A stretch of DNA of 64,000 nt from Prevotellaceae bacterium HUN156 (GTDB lineage: Bacteria > Bacteroidota > Bacteroidia > Bacteroidales > Bacteroidaceae): positions 186,001 through 250,000 of the forward strand of contig FPIT01000004.1 of the NCBI GenBank assembly GCA_900119285.1, read 5' to 3'. The notes below the pieces were generated by a model. That model had not been told where the DNA came from, did not search any database, and saw only the letters and a program-made list of their open reading frames with translations. The position numbers and the translations under genes are program-made. Numbering within the stretch: position 1 is the stretch's first letter; each line of letters starts with the position of its first letter. This document shows positions 1 to 7,773 of this stretch, piece by piece.

Positions 1-759
1 CTTCATATCATCGAACTGAGCCTTCAGCTCGTCAACAGAAGTAGCGTTGAGGTGCTCCAGTGGAGTGAGGGCCTCGGCAACGGGTGCAATCTCGGGGTCG
101 TAGAGAGACAGACGGTTGGTAGCGTCGAGGATGAGGATGATACGGAAGGTTACGTTAGCAGCAGTCTCGTCAGTGAAGGTGCTGAGGAACTTGTCCTTGT
201 TCTGGCTAACGATGTAGAGCTGCTCAACGAGAGCTGCAGAAGCAATCTGCCAGAAGTAGTTGATGCGAGCGTTCTTGTTCATGGCATCGTAGAGAGCCTG
301 AGAGGTCTCGAAGATGCTACCAGTGTTGTCAAGAGCCTTGAAAGAAGGATCGTCGATGTCAGCAGCCAGCTTAGTGATGGCCTTTTCGTAATCCTCAACG
401 GGCATCTCATAGAGAGCAGCAATGCGCTTGTCAACATTCAGAGCGCTGAGCACGCGATACTTCTCTGCGAGGGTGGTAGCCTCTTCAGCAACATTGGCAT
501 TGAGCAGATAGGTTGGCTTCACCTGCTTCTCCTCCTTGGTGAGGGTGATGCCAGCGCTGGTCTCCTTTACGAAGGCGGGCTGCTCCATCTTGCTGAACTC
601 AGAAGCGATACTGTCGAAGTGCATCTTGATGCTTGCCTCAATCTGCTCCTGTTCGAAACTCTTTACTGAGTCTGCCACTTCTGCGTTGTTGGCACTCTTG
701 TTTCCTCCGCATGCTGCGAAAACGATGGCTGCTACAGCCAGAATAGATAATTTTTTCAT
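1..759 (-). CDS. Lipoprotein of unknown function, C-terminus beyond window
   Basis: This reading frame runs on the minus strand from an ATG at 759 off the left edge, giving 253 visible codons. It opens with a lipoprotein signal (MKKLSILAVAAIVFAAC) whose Cys17 would be lipidated, followed by a hydrophilic, largely helical sequence (for example KEEKQVKPTYLLNA, then EKYRVLSALNVDKRIAAL). I recognise no domain. It is probably anchored in the periplasmic or outer membrane. The longer plus-strand frame across 52-669 is its antisense shadow. Codon use and the lipobox make the gene call strong; the function is unknown. Confidence 0.85.
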   Translation of the reverse strand, partial: MKKLSILAVAAIVFAACGGNKSANNAEVADSVKSFEQEQIEASIKMHFDSIASEFSKMEQPAFVKETSAGITLTKEEKQVKPTYLLNANVAEEATTLAEKYRVLSALNVDKRIAALYEMPVEDYEKAITKLAADIDDPSFKALDNTGSIFETSQALYDAMNKNARINYFWQIASAALVEQLYIVSQNKDKFLSTFTDETAANVTFRIILILDATNRLSLYDPEIAPVAEALTPLEHLNATSVDELKAQFDDMK

Positions 760-802
760 GTTTTAATTTTTTTGTTGTTTATTGATAATAGTATTATTTA
801 TT

Positions 803-837
803 TCAATGTTCAATGTTCAATCTTCAATGTTCAATGT
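803..837. repeat. Intergenic micro-repeat, TTCAATGTTCAA type
   Basis: Four near-identical 9-10 nt words (CAATGTT, CAATGTT, CAATCTT, CAATGTT, each joined by CAA) lie between two minus-strand genes and touch the stop codon region of the transporter. Similar word runs recur at 32181 and 42250. Confidence 0.7.
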
Positions 838-3713
838 CTAACGTATCTTCCTGGGCAGTCGGTGAGCAATAGGATGATAGCTATGATGCTCATCAGGAGC
901 AGGACAGAGAGATTATACCAGAGGGTCTTGATGGGGTAGGAACCCATGACCTTTACACTGGAATAGAACGGAGCACTACCACAATGACTGAAGGGCGTCA
1001 GGAAGATGAGTCCTGTGCGTGGCACTATGGTATTGTCAACAACGCTAACCATGCTATGCTGGTCGGCACCGATGACACAGTCTTCGAGCTTTAAGTTATA
1101 GTTGTCGCGCTTCAGCTGGAGCACGCCATCCTTTCCGATGCTGCGGATGAGACTGCTCATCTGAGCGTCAATCTGCAGGGCGGTCTTATTGCTGCGCTTG
1201 GCAAGCAGCTGCTCAGCATCCTGCATGTAGTTGTAGAGCGAGGTGTAAGAGTAGTCGCCCTCGTAGGCAGGCATCTGGCAGAACTCCGTGAGGCGAGGCA
1301 GATTGGTGCGTATCACCTCCAGATGGCTGGCATCTACGGGCTTGCCATTCTGCTGCTCGTCTTTCATGGTCTCCAACTGGCTCTGCAACTCGTAGAGGTA
1401 GCCCATGTTGAAGAACTGGTTTTCGTATTTCTGCTTGTCGAGCTCAAAGAAATTCTTCTCGTATTCGTTGTCTGTGAAAGAGGTGACAGCCAATGCCTCG
1501 TAAGCCCAGCGAGAGGGGATGAGGTTGCCAATAACAGGCACATTGCCCGTGGTGCTCTTAGGGGTGAGGTCTGAGAAGCTCACCACCAGTCCGCAGAGTA
1601 GTATCTGAGGAATGAGCAGCATAGGAATACTGATGTAGATGGCTACCACAGAGCTGAGACACTGGGAGAGCAATAGTCCTGTGAGATTGGCAAGGAAAGC
1701 TGTAGCAAACAGGATAATCCACCAAGACGCAAAGAGTCCGTGGATGCCCATCATGGTGTTGCCCACCAAGATAAACAGCAGGGTCTGAATGAGCGACAAG
1801 CCACCCATAAAGACTATCTTAGACCAGATGTAACTGCCATGAGAGAGGTGGAGGAAGCGCTCGCGCTTGAGTAGGGCGCGGTCTTTGATAATCTCCTCAG
1901 CACTGCCACTCATGCCAGTAAAGGTGGCCACGATGACTGCCATAAAGAAATAGCTGACAAGGTTCTTGTTGTCCATCACGCTATAGCCCTCAGCAGGGGC
2001 AAAGCGGGTGAGATAGCCACAGACAAGTGCTAACAGGGGAGCCTGCAACAAGGCTATCAGCAGATATTGCGTATTGGTAATCTTGGTCTTGAAATTGCGA
2101 TGCAGGAAGATGGCAAACTGCTTGAGTGCGCCAGGCTTCTTCTGGTCGGAATGGGGGATATCGCTGACAGCTACCTCAGGCAACTGCTGGCGATTCTTCA
2201 GGTAGAGCTCGTGCCACTCCTGAGGCGTCATCTTGCGCTCATCGGATACCTCACCACTGCTGTTGAGGGCTTTCTCGTCGATGATATTGAGCACAATCTC
2301 TGGATTGACATTGCCACAGGTGGGACAAGCACTGGTCTCAGCATCAGCATAGTTGGCAGCCTCCTTGAAATAGGTGACAGCATCAATGGGATTGCCATCG
2401 AACACGGGATAGCCACCCTTGTCGAGCAGCCACAGGCGGTCGAACAGCTTATAGACATCGCTCGAAGGCTGATGGATATTGACTACGATGAGCTTGCCCT
2501 TGAGCGTCTGCTCTTTCAGCAGGTTAATCACCTTCTCAGTATCTGATGACGAAAGTCCAGAGGTGGGCTCGTCGAGGAAGAGCACGGCTGGCTCGCGAAT
2601 CAGCTCTAAGGCAATATTCAGGCGCTTGCGCTGACCACCAGAGATGTATTTATTGATGGCAGAACCCACCTTGAGGTCTTTGGCTGCATCGAGTCCGAGG
2701 TCTTTGAGCGTCTTCATCACACGATGGTCGATGTCAGCATCAGACATGCCTTCGAAGCAGAGCTTGGCAGTAAACCACAGGTTCTGATAAACGGTGAGCT
2801 CCTCGATGAGTAAGTCGTCCTGAGGAACAAAACCGATGAGTGCCTTCGCCTCTGGCTCCACAATGCTATGACCATTGATGGTGATAGTGCCCTCCTGAGG
2901 GGTGAGGGTGCCATTGAGCAGCGAGAGTAGGGTGGTCTTACCTGTTCCAGAGCCTCCCATGATAGCCAGCAGCTCACCATTGTGCAGCGTGAAGCTGAGG
3001 TTGTGCATGCCATTGTCGCTATTGGGGAAGCGGAAATTGATATCGCGACCACAGAACTCCACCTGCTGGGTGGCGTCTTCGTCCTGATTATAAGTGCTAT
3101 AGATGGATGAGTAGTAAACGGGACGGCCATTGCTGCCCTTCAACACACTACTCTGCAACCATACCTGATAGGCGCCTGGCAATACAGGGATATCGTTGAG
3201 CAATACCTTGTCATTGCCATTATAAGTAAAGAGCAGCAGACCAGTCTCTGTATCGTAGAGGGTCTTAATCTGTCCCTTGAAACCTTCTAAGTCGTGGAAT
3301 TTAACGTGCTCCGTAGGACGATTGCCTACGAAGTCGGAGAAGTCTTGATACTGGCTGTCGGGGATAAAGAACTTGGCAGCCATAGTCTTAAACATGGAGT
3401 GCTCCTGACTGCCATCGCTGCCACAGAACTCCATAAGACGCAACAAGAGCAGGGCTTCCTCGTTGGCGCGAATCTTACCATGCAGATTAGAGCAAATGCC
3501 ACTGACAGTATCCTGAGTATTCAGGTCGTCAGTCATCTCATACGCCATACGCATATCGCTGTATAGGTCGAGATAGATATCAATATTGCGGATGCCAAAA
3601 TGACGACGCAGATAATTCACGAGCATTTCTTTTGCTCGTTGCTCGTCAACAAGTTCCTCCTTGCCAAAAAGGGCAAATAAACTGATGAAACTGGATAGTA
3701 TAATATCTGTCAT
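831..3713 (-). CDS. ABC-2 transporter, fused ATPase and permease (ABCG-like half order)
   Basis: A 960-residue inner-membrane exporter with ATPase before permease. Residues 1-130 form an acidic helical region that resembles a TerB-type module (weak). The ATPase lies at about 220-450: Walker A GGSGTGKTT near 252, signature ISGGQRKR near 358, Walker B AVLFLDEPTSG near 378, switch His in NIHQPSSD near 415. A CPTCG motif follows near 464. Membrane segments occur at about 560-760 and 930-955, with a soluble stretch between them. This is the layout of large Bacteroidota transporters of the ABC2_membrane family; the substrate cannot be read from sequence. A TAATTTTG promoter box lies 50 nt upstream of the ATG. 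It stands alone, with no accessory subunit beside it. Confidence 0.9.
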   Translation of the reverse strand: MTDIILSSFISLFALFGKEELVDEQRAKEMLVNYLRRHFGIRNIDIYLDLYSDMRMAYEMTDDLNTQDTVSGICSNLHGKIRANEEALLLLRLMEFCGSDGSQEHSMFKTMAAKFFIPDSQYQDFSDFVGNRPTEHVKFHDLEGFKGQIKTLYDTETGLLLFTYNGNDKVLLNDIPVLPGAYQVWLQSSVLKGSNGRPVYYSSIYSTYNQDEDATQQVEFCGRDINFRFPNSDNGMHNLSFTLHNGELLAIMGGSGTGKTTLLSLLNGTLTPQEGTITINGHSIVEPEAKALIGFVPQDDLLIEELTVYQNLWFTAKLCFEGMSDADIDHRVMKTLKDLGLDAAKDLKVGSAINKYISGGQRKRLNIALELIREPAVLFLDEPTSGLSSSDTEKVINLLKEQTLKGKLIVVNIHQPSSDVYKLFDRLWLLDKGGYPVFDGNPIDAVTYFKEAANYADAETSACPTCGNVNPEIVLNIIDEKALNSSGEVSDERKMTPQEWHELYLKNRQQLPEVAVSDIPHSDQKKPGALKQFAIFLHRNFKTKITNTQYLLIALLQAPLLALVCGYLTRFAPAEGYSVMDNKNLVSYFFMAVIVATFTGMSGSAEEIIKDRALLKRERFLHLSHGSYIWSKIVFMGGLSLIQTLLFILVGNTMMGIHGLFASWWIILFATAFLANLTGLLLSQCLSSVVAIYISIPMLLIPQILLCGLVVSFSDLTPKSTTGNVPVIGNLIPSRWAYEALAVTSFTDNEYEKNFFELDKQKYENQFFNMGYLYELQSQLETMKDEQQNGKPVDASHLEVIRTNLPRLTEFCQMPAYEGDYSYTSLYNYMQDAEQLLAKRSNKTALQIDAQMSSLIRSIGKDGVLQLKRDNYNLKLEDCVIGADQHSMVSVVDNTIVPRTGLIFLTPFSHCGSAPFYSSVKVMGSYPIKTLWYNLSVLLLMSIIAIILLLTDCPGRYVRH

Positions 3714-3763
3714 GCGGTCTTTACTCTCAATTTTTGTTATTTATGCCGTAGCTAATAACTTTG

Positions 3764-3771
3764 CAAAATTA
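3764..3771 (-). promoter_or_regulatory. -7 box TAATTTTG for the ABC-2 transporter
   Basis: The minus strand reads TAATTTTGC, matching the Bacteroidota TAnnTTTG box. It would start transcription about 45 nt before the ATG at 3713. No clear -33 TTTG at the expected distance. Confidence 0.5.
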
Positions 3772-3847
3772 TGAAAAAACTCTGACTACCTCTTATATAT
3801 AGGAGTTAAAAAACATTAAACACCCCGCTAATCTCCTTTGCTCTTCG

Positions 3848-3855
3848 TATCTTTG
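3848..3855 (+). promoter_or_regulatory. -7 box TATCTTTG for the basic-tail secreted protein
   Basis: TATCTTTGCAC matches the consensus. The gene start at 3875 is 20 nt downstream, leaving a leader of about 14 nt. An earlier ATG at 3870 hits a stop after two codons. Confidence 0.6.
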
Positions 3856-3874
3856 CACACAATTTTAAAATGAG

Positions 3875-4534
3875 ATGATACAGAACCGTTTATTCATAAT
3901 AATTCTGACGTTAGTAACTGTGATTACTGCATGGGCTCAGAAACATACTGAGTTTGTGGGAGTTCCATTGTCGAAGGAGCCTGCAGAGGTGGTGGCAGAG
4001 TTACGTAATCAAGGCTTGCAACAGCGTGGCAGTAATGATCTCTCTGGTAGAATAGCTGGAATCAATGTGTGGCTGCATATTGAAGCTGCCAAAGATTCTG
4101 CTGGTTGTAGTCATCTGCTGCTTACCACTCAGCACCAGCAGGGACGTAGTCAGCAGGAGGACTATGTGGCACTGATGAGATGGATGCAGCAGCGCTATGG
4201 CAAACCTACTTGGGAATCGATGGTGCGCGCTCATCGCTTTGCCCGATGGTATGTGGACTACGACAAGGATATTGTGATGATCGCTAACGCACAGTCTTCA
4301 GTAGAGATATGGTTCTACGAAAATCATCAGGTGCGCAATATCGACTATTATGCCATCTTGAAATATTGTGAGCGCCATCCTTCCGACGATGTACCCTTCT
4401 ATACAGCAGAGGACTGCGTGACGTGGAAGAGTATGGCTCCAGTGGTGGTAGCCAAAAAGAAGGTAACCAAGAAGCATCGTCGCTCGCGCCAGCGCTCAAA
4501 GAGAGCCAAAACCAAGCGTCGCCGTCGCCGCTAA
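3875..4534 (+). CDS. Secreted protein of unknown function with a very basic C-terminus
   Basis: 219 residues beginning with a signal peptide (hydrophobic IIILTLVTVITAWA then Q). The middle (about 25-185) is a globular alpha/beta-looking sequence without a domain I recognise. The last 35 residues are almost entirely Lys and Arg, ending KTKRRRRR. Such a tail in an exported protein could bind nucleic acid, lipid A or acidic polysaccharide; that is speculation. The stop codon lies 3 nt from the converging deoxynucleoside kinase stop, so the two genes share no terminator between them. Confidence 0.8.
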   Translation: MIQNRLFIIILTLVTVITAWAQKHTEFVGVPLSKEPAEVVAELRNQGLQQRGSNDLSGRIAGINVWLHIEAAKDSAGCSHLLLTTQHQQGRSQQEDYVALMRWMQQRYGKPTWESMVRAHRFARWYVDYDKDIVMIANAQSSVEIWFYENHQVRNIDYYAILKYCERHPSDDVPFYTAEDCVTWKSMAPVVVAKKKVTKKHRRSRQRSKRAKTKRRRRR

Positions 4535-4537
4535 AGC

Positions 4538-5158
4538 CTATTCCATAGGGAATAGACCATAGAGCTTGGCGTCAATCATATCGGTTACTTGCTTGAAGTG
4601 TTCAGCATTCTCGCCAAACTTGCAAGTGTCGCCTTCGATGATAATCAGCTGTCCTTTATAGGTGCTAATCCAGTCTTCATAACGCTTTGACAATCCTTCG
4701 AGATAGTCGAGGCGCATGGTCTGTTCGTATTCGCGACCACGCTTCTGGATTTGTGCTACCAGTGTGGGGATGCTGGAACGGATATAAATCATCAAGTCGG
4801 GCAACTTTACCAGCGACATCATCAAGTCGAAGAGGTCGGTATAGTTGGCAAAGTCGCGATCAGACATCATTCCCTGACCATGCAGGTTGGGCGCAAAGAT
4901 GCGCGCGTCCTCAAAGATGGTACGGTCTTGAATGATGGTATCCTTAGACTTGGAAATCTCTACCACCTCCTTGAAACGCTTGTTGAGGAAGTACACCTGC
5001 AGGTTGAACGACCAGCGAGGCATGTCGGCATAGAAGTCTGCCAGATAGGGGTTGTTGTCAACGGGTTCGAAACGTGGTATCCATCCATAGCGATGGGCCA
5101 GCATCTTAGTCAGTGTGGTCTTGCCACTACCAATATTTCCTGCTACTGCAATATGCAT
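4538..5158 (-). CDS. Deoxynucleoside kinase, second of a tandem pair
   Basis: 206 residues of the dNK/dGK/dCK family, which phosphorylates deoxynucleosides in salvage. P-loop GNIGSGKTT at 8-16, DRTIFED near 82, and an Arg-rich lid KRGREYEQ near 147. The start at 5158 is chosen because it gives MHIAVAGNIGSGK, the same opening as the upstream paralogue; a longer frame begins with TTG inside a micro-repeat. It follows the paralogue after 61 nt, so both are probably co-transcribed. Two adjacent paralogues suggest split specificity, as in Gram-positive dAK/dGK pairs; which base each prefers cannot be read here. Confidence 0.92.
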   Translation of the reverse strand: MHIAVAGNIGSGKTTLTKMLAHRYGWIPRFEPVDNNPYLADFYADMPRWSFNLQVYFLNKRFKEVVEISKSKDTIIQDRTIFEDARIFAPNLHGQGMMSDRDFANYTDLFDLMMSLVKLPDLMIYIRSSIPTLVAQIQKRGREYEQTMRLDYLEGLSKRYEDWISTYKGQLIIIEGDTCKFGENAEHFKQVTDMIDAKLYGLFPME

Positions 5159-5180
5159 ATCTTTTAGATTAAAGATTAAA

Positions 5181-5223
5181 ACTTTCAACTTTCAATTTTC
5201 AACTCTCAACTGTCAATTTTCAA
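5181..5223. repeat. Intergenic micro-repeat, TCAACTTTCAA type
   Basis: Successive words ACTTTCAA, CTTTCAATTTTCAA, CTCTCAA, CTGTCAATTTTCAA fill the gap between the two kinase genes, overlapping the last codons of the upstream one. The same family recurs at 7739-7773. Confidence 0.75.
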
Positions 5224-5846
5224 CCGTTATCTGGGAAGAGTCCAAAGAGGTGGTTATCGATGCGGTCGATAATCTGAGCCAAGTCCTTGGGATTGTTGAG
5301 ATAGTCCAACTCGTCTTTCTCGATGGTCATCACCTTACCTGGATATTTGTGGTAGATGAAGTCATCGTAACGCTTGTTGAGATTCTCCAGGTATTCCAGT
5401 TGGATACCTTGCTCGTATTCACGTCCGCGCTTCTGGATATTGCCCACCAGATGGGGCACAGAGGCACGAAGATAGATCATTAACTCGGGTGGGCGCACCA
5501 CCGTCATCATCTGCTCGAACAACTCCATGTAGGTCTCGTAGTCTCTGTCTGAGAGGTGGCCCATAGCCTTGTTGTTCTCCATAAAGACATAGACACCTTC
5601 ATAGATGGTACGATCTTGAATGATGGTATGGTCGGCATTGGCGATAGCTATCAAGTCGCGGAAGCGCTCTTTCAGAAAGTACACTTCCAGATTGAACGAC
5701 CATCGGTGAATGTCGTGATAATAGTCTTCCAAATACGGATTATGGTCGACAGCCTCGAAACGCGCTTCCCAGCCATAGTGTTTGGCGAGCAACTGGGTGA
5801 GTGTCGACTTTCCGCTTCCAATATTTCCTGCTACTGCAATATGCAT
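5220..5846 (-). CDS. Deoxynucleoside kinase, first of a tandem pair
   Basis: 208 residues, clearly paralogous to the next gene. P-loop GNIGSGKS at 8-15; DHNPYLEDYYHD near 38 matches the substrate-proximal region of the family; DRTIYEG near 82 and lid KRGREYEQG near 147 are intact. It acts in cytoplasmic purine or pyrimidine deoxynucleoside salvage. A TACCTTTG box 20 nt upstream supports this gene as the first of the operon. Its C-terminus (FPDNG) lies in the intergenic micro-repeat, so the last few residues may be recent in origin. Confidence 0.92.
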   Translation of the reverse strand: MHIAVAGNIGSGKSTLTQLLAKHYGWEARFEAVDHNPYLEDYYHDIHRWSFNLEVYFLKERFRDLIAIANADHTIIQDRTIYEGVYVFMENNKAMGHLSDRDYETYMELFEQMMTVVRPPELMIYLRASVPHLVGNIQKRGREYEQGIQLEYLENLNKRYDDFIYHKYPGKVMTIEKDELDYLNNPKDLAQIIDRIDNHLFGLFPDNG

Positions 5847-5865
5847 TGTTTAAGATTTAATGCTA

Positions 5866-5873
5866 CAAAGGTA
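5866..5873 (-). promoter_or_regulatory. -7 box TACCTTTG for the deoxynucleoside kinase pair
   Basis: Minus-strand TACCTTTGTAGC; the ATG at 5846 lies 20 nt downstream. This is the common box variant in this window. Confidence 0.6.
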
Positions 5874-6002
5874 GTGCAAATCGAGAGAAATGCAAAATAA
5901 ATCACGAATTATTTTGCATTTCTCTAACCTAAAGGTATAGAGTGTGGCGTTGCAATCCGAGATGCAGCGTACATTCGAGACGAAGTCTCAAAGGTATAAA
6001 AT

Positions 6003-6034
6003 AAAATCGGCATTCATACAAGAAAGCCGATTTT
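6003..6034 (-). terminator. Terminator of the decarboxylase operon
   Basis: Nine-base arms AAAATCGGC and GCCGATTTT with a 14-nt loop, 23 nt past the oadB stop codon. On the minus strand the stem is followed by the T-rich ATTTTATACC. Confidence 0.7.
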
Positions 6035-6057
6035 AATACTTCTTTATTCTTATTTTT

Positions 6058-7209
6058 CTACGACAAGAATCCGAGCAAGGCACCTGCAGCAACTGCCGAA
6101 CCGATGACACCAGCCACATTGGGACCCATGGCGTGCATCAGCAGGAAGTTATGACGGTCGTACTCCAAACCAAGGTTGTTGGAGATGCGGGCAGCCATAG
6201 GCACAGCACTCACACCAGCGTTGCCAATCAGCGGATTCAACTTCTTGTCTTTGGGCAGGAAGATATTCATCAGCTTGACAAAGCATACACCACTCATGGT
6301 GGCAATGATGAAGGCTCCAGCACCAATGGCGAAGATATAGATAGTGTTCATGGTTAGGAACTCAGAGGCCTGTGTAGAGCAGCCTACGGTGAGACCTAAC
6401 AGCATCACTACAATATCGTTTAGTGCAGCACCAGCAGTCTTGGCCAAACGGGTGGTCTTGCCACTCTCTTTCAGCAGATTGCCAAAGAAGAGCATACCCA
6501 GCAGGGGTAGGCCAGAGGGCACGATGAAGGTGGTGAGCAAGAGACCAACAATCGGGAAGAGGATGCGCTCAGTTTGTGATACCTGACGGGCAGGCTTCAT
6601 CTTGATAAGGCGCTCCTTCTTGGTGGTGAGCAGACGCATCAATGGGGGCTGGATAAGTGGTACCAGTGCCATATAAGAATAGGCACATACGGCAATGGCT
6701 CCCATCAGATTGGGCGACAGCTTGCTGGACAAGAAGATGGCTGTAGGACCATCGGCACCACCGATGATGGCGATACCTGCTGCCTGATTAGGCTCGAAGC
6801 CCAATGCCAGTGCAAACATATAGGCGCCAAAGATGCCAAACTGGGCAGCAGCACCAATGAGCATCAACTTGGGATTAGCCAATAGGGCAGAGAAGTCGGT
6901 CATGGCCCCAATGCCAAGGAAAATCAGTGGTGGATACCAACCTTGTCGCACACCTTGATAGAAGATGTTGAGCACGGAGTTGTCTTCGTAAAGACCAATC
7001 TCCAGTCCAGCATCAGCACGGAAGGGAATATTTCCGAGAATGATACCCAGTCCGATGGGTACCAGCAGCAGGGGCTCAAAGTCCTTCTTGATGGCAAGCC
7101 AAATAAAGAAGGCACCTACAGCTATCATGATGAGATTGCCTGCTGACACATTGGCAAAGCCTGTGTAGGTCAGGAACTCATTAAAGTTGTCTATGATAAA
7201 TTGCCACAT
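6058..7209 (-). CDS. oadB: Na+-translocating decarboxylase, beta subunit (OadB/MmdB/GcdB family)
   Basis: 383 residues, close to the family length, with about nine to eleven membrane segments. It carries the conserved IIGGADGPTAIF motif near residue 150, which includes the Asp used for Na+ and proton coupling, and a conserved FGNLLKESGKT near 240. The subunit decarboxylates the carboxybiotin of the carrier protein and exports Na+. It is last of three genes, 25 nt after the biotin carrier. The substrate of the complex (oxaloacetate, methylmalonyl-CoA or glutaconyl-CoA) is set by the carboxyltransferase, which is not adjacent; proximity to mutAB favours methylmalonyl-CoA or oxaloacetate in the succinate-propionate route. 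Confidence 0.93.
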   Translation of the reverse strand: MWQFIIDNFNEFLTYTGFANVSAGNLIMIAVGAFFIWLAIKKDFEPLLLVPIGLGIILGNIPFRADAGLEIGLYEDNSVLNIFYQGVRQGWYPPLIFLGIGAMTDFSALLANPKLMLIGAAAQFGIFGAYMFALALGFEPNQAAGIAIIGGADGPTAIFLSSKLSPNLMGAIAVCAYSYMALVPLIQPPLMRLLTTKKERLIKMKPARQVSQTERILFPIVGLLLTTFIVPSGLPLLGMLFFGNLLKESGKTTRLAKTAGAALNDIVVMLLGLTVGCSTQASEFLTMNTIYIFAIGAGAFIIATMSGVCFVKLMNIFLPKDKKLNPLIGNAGVSAVPMAARISNNLGLEYDRHNFLLMHAMGPNVAGVIGSAVAAGALLGFLS

Positions 7210-7234
7210 AAGATTCGTTATTTGTCATTGTCTA

Positions 7235-7687
7235 TTACCCAATTGTCAAGAGAACGCTTCCTTCCATGACAGCATCGCCAGTAACCACCTTGATGCTGGT
7301 GACGGTGCCGGCATATTCGGCCTCGATATTATTCTGCATCTTCATGGCTTCCAATACAATCACTACATCGCCTACGTTTACCTTGTCGCCAACGTTGACG
7401 TTGATAGCTGTAATTGTGCCAGGGAGAGGAGCCTTGATAGCGGTTCCAGAGGTTGCTGCAGGTGCAGCATCTTCTTGCTTGGGTGCTGCAGCAGCAGGTT
7501 TGGCAGCAGGCTTGGGAGCCTCCACCTTTGGCTTGACGATGGTGGGGTGCTTAGCAGCATTGATGGGCTGCTGTAATTCTACTTCGAAGGGAATGCCATT
7601 GACATTAACTTTGGCAATGTTGCCCTCTACTTCTTCGATTTCTACTTCGTAGTCGACACCTTGTACTTTATATTGATACTTGTTCAT
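7235..7687 (-). CDS. Biotin carboxyl carrier protein of the Na+-pumping decarboxylase
   Basis: 150 residues. An N-terminal domain of about 45 residues is followed by an Ala/Pro/Lys linker (about 45-80) and a C-terminal biotinyl domain with EAMKMQNN; Lys116 should carry biotin. A longer frame uses TTG; the ATG at 7687 gives MNKYQYKVQG, typical of the family. It shuttles CO2 from the carboxyltransferase to OadB. The Ala/Pro linker is a normal flexible arm. The next gene upstream (OadG fusion) ends 84 nt away across a micro-repeat. Confidence 0.93.
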   Translation of the reverse strand: MNKYQYKVQGVDYEVEIEEVEGNIAKVNVNGIPFEVELQQPINAAKHPTIVKPKVEAPKPAAKPAAAAPKQEDAAPAATSGTAIKAPLPGTITAINVNVGDKVNVGDVVIVLEAMKMQNNIEAEYAGTVTSIKVVTGDAVMEGSVLLTIG

Positions 7688-7738
7688 AACTTTCAATTTT
7701 CTAATCGTTGCTTGTAACGCTTTGTACCTTTAAGTCAA

Positions 7739-7773
7739 AGAACTCTCAACTCTCAACTTTCAACTCTCAACTT
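7739..7773. repeat. Intergenic micro-repeat, CTCTCAACTTTCAA type
   Basis: Repeated words AACTCTC, AACTCTC, AACTTTC, AACTCTC, AACTT between the oadG-like and biotin-carrier genes of one operon. It ends at the oadG-like stop codon. Confidence 0.7.

Noticed and set aside
52..669. 205-codon plus-strand frame
   Set aside because: Antisense of the lipoprotein gene 1-759, whose signal peptide and lipobox are clear.
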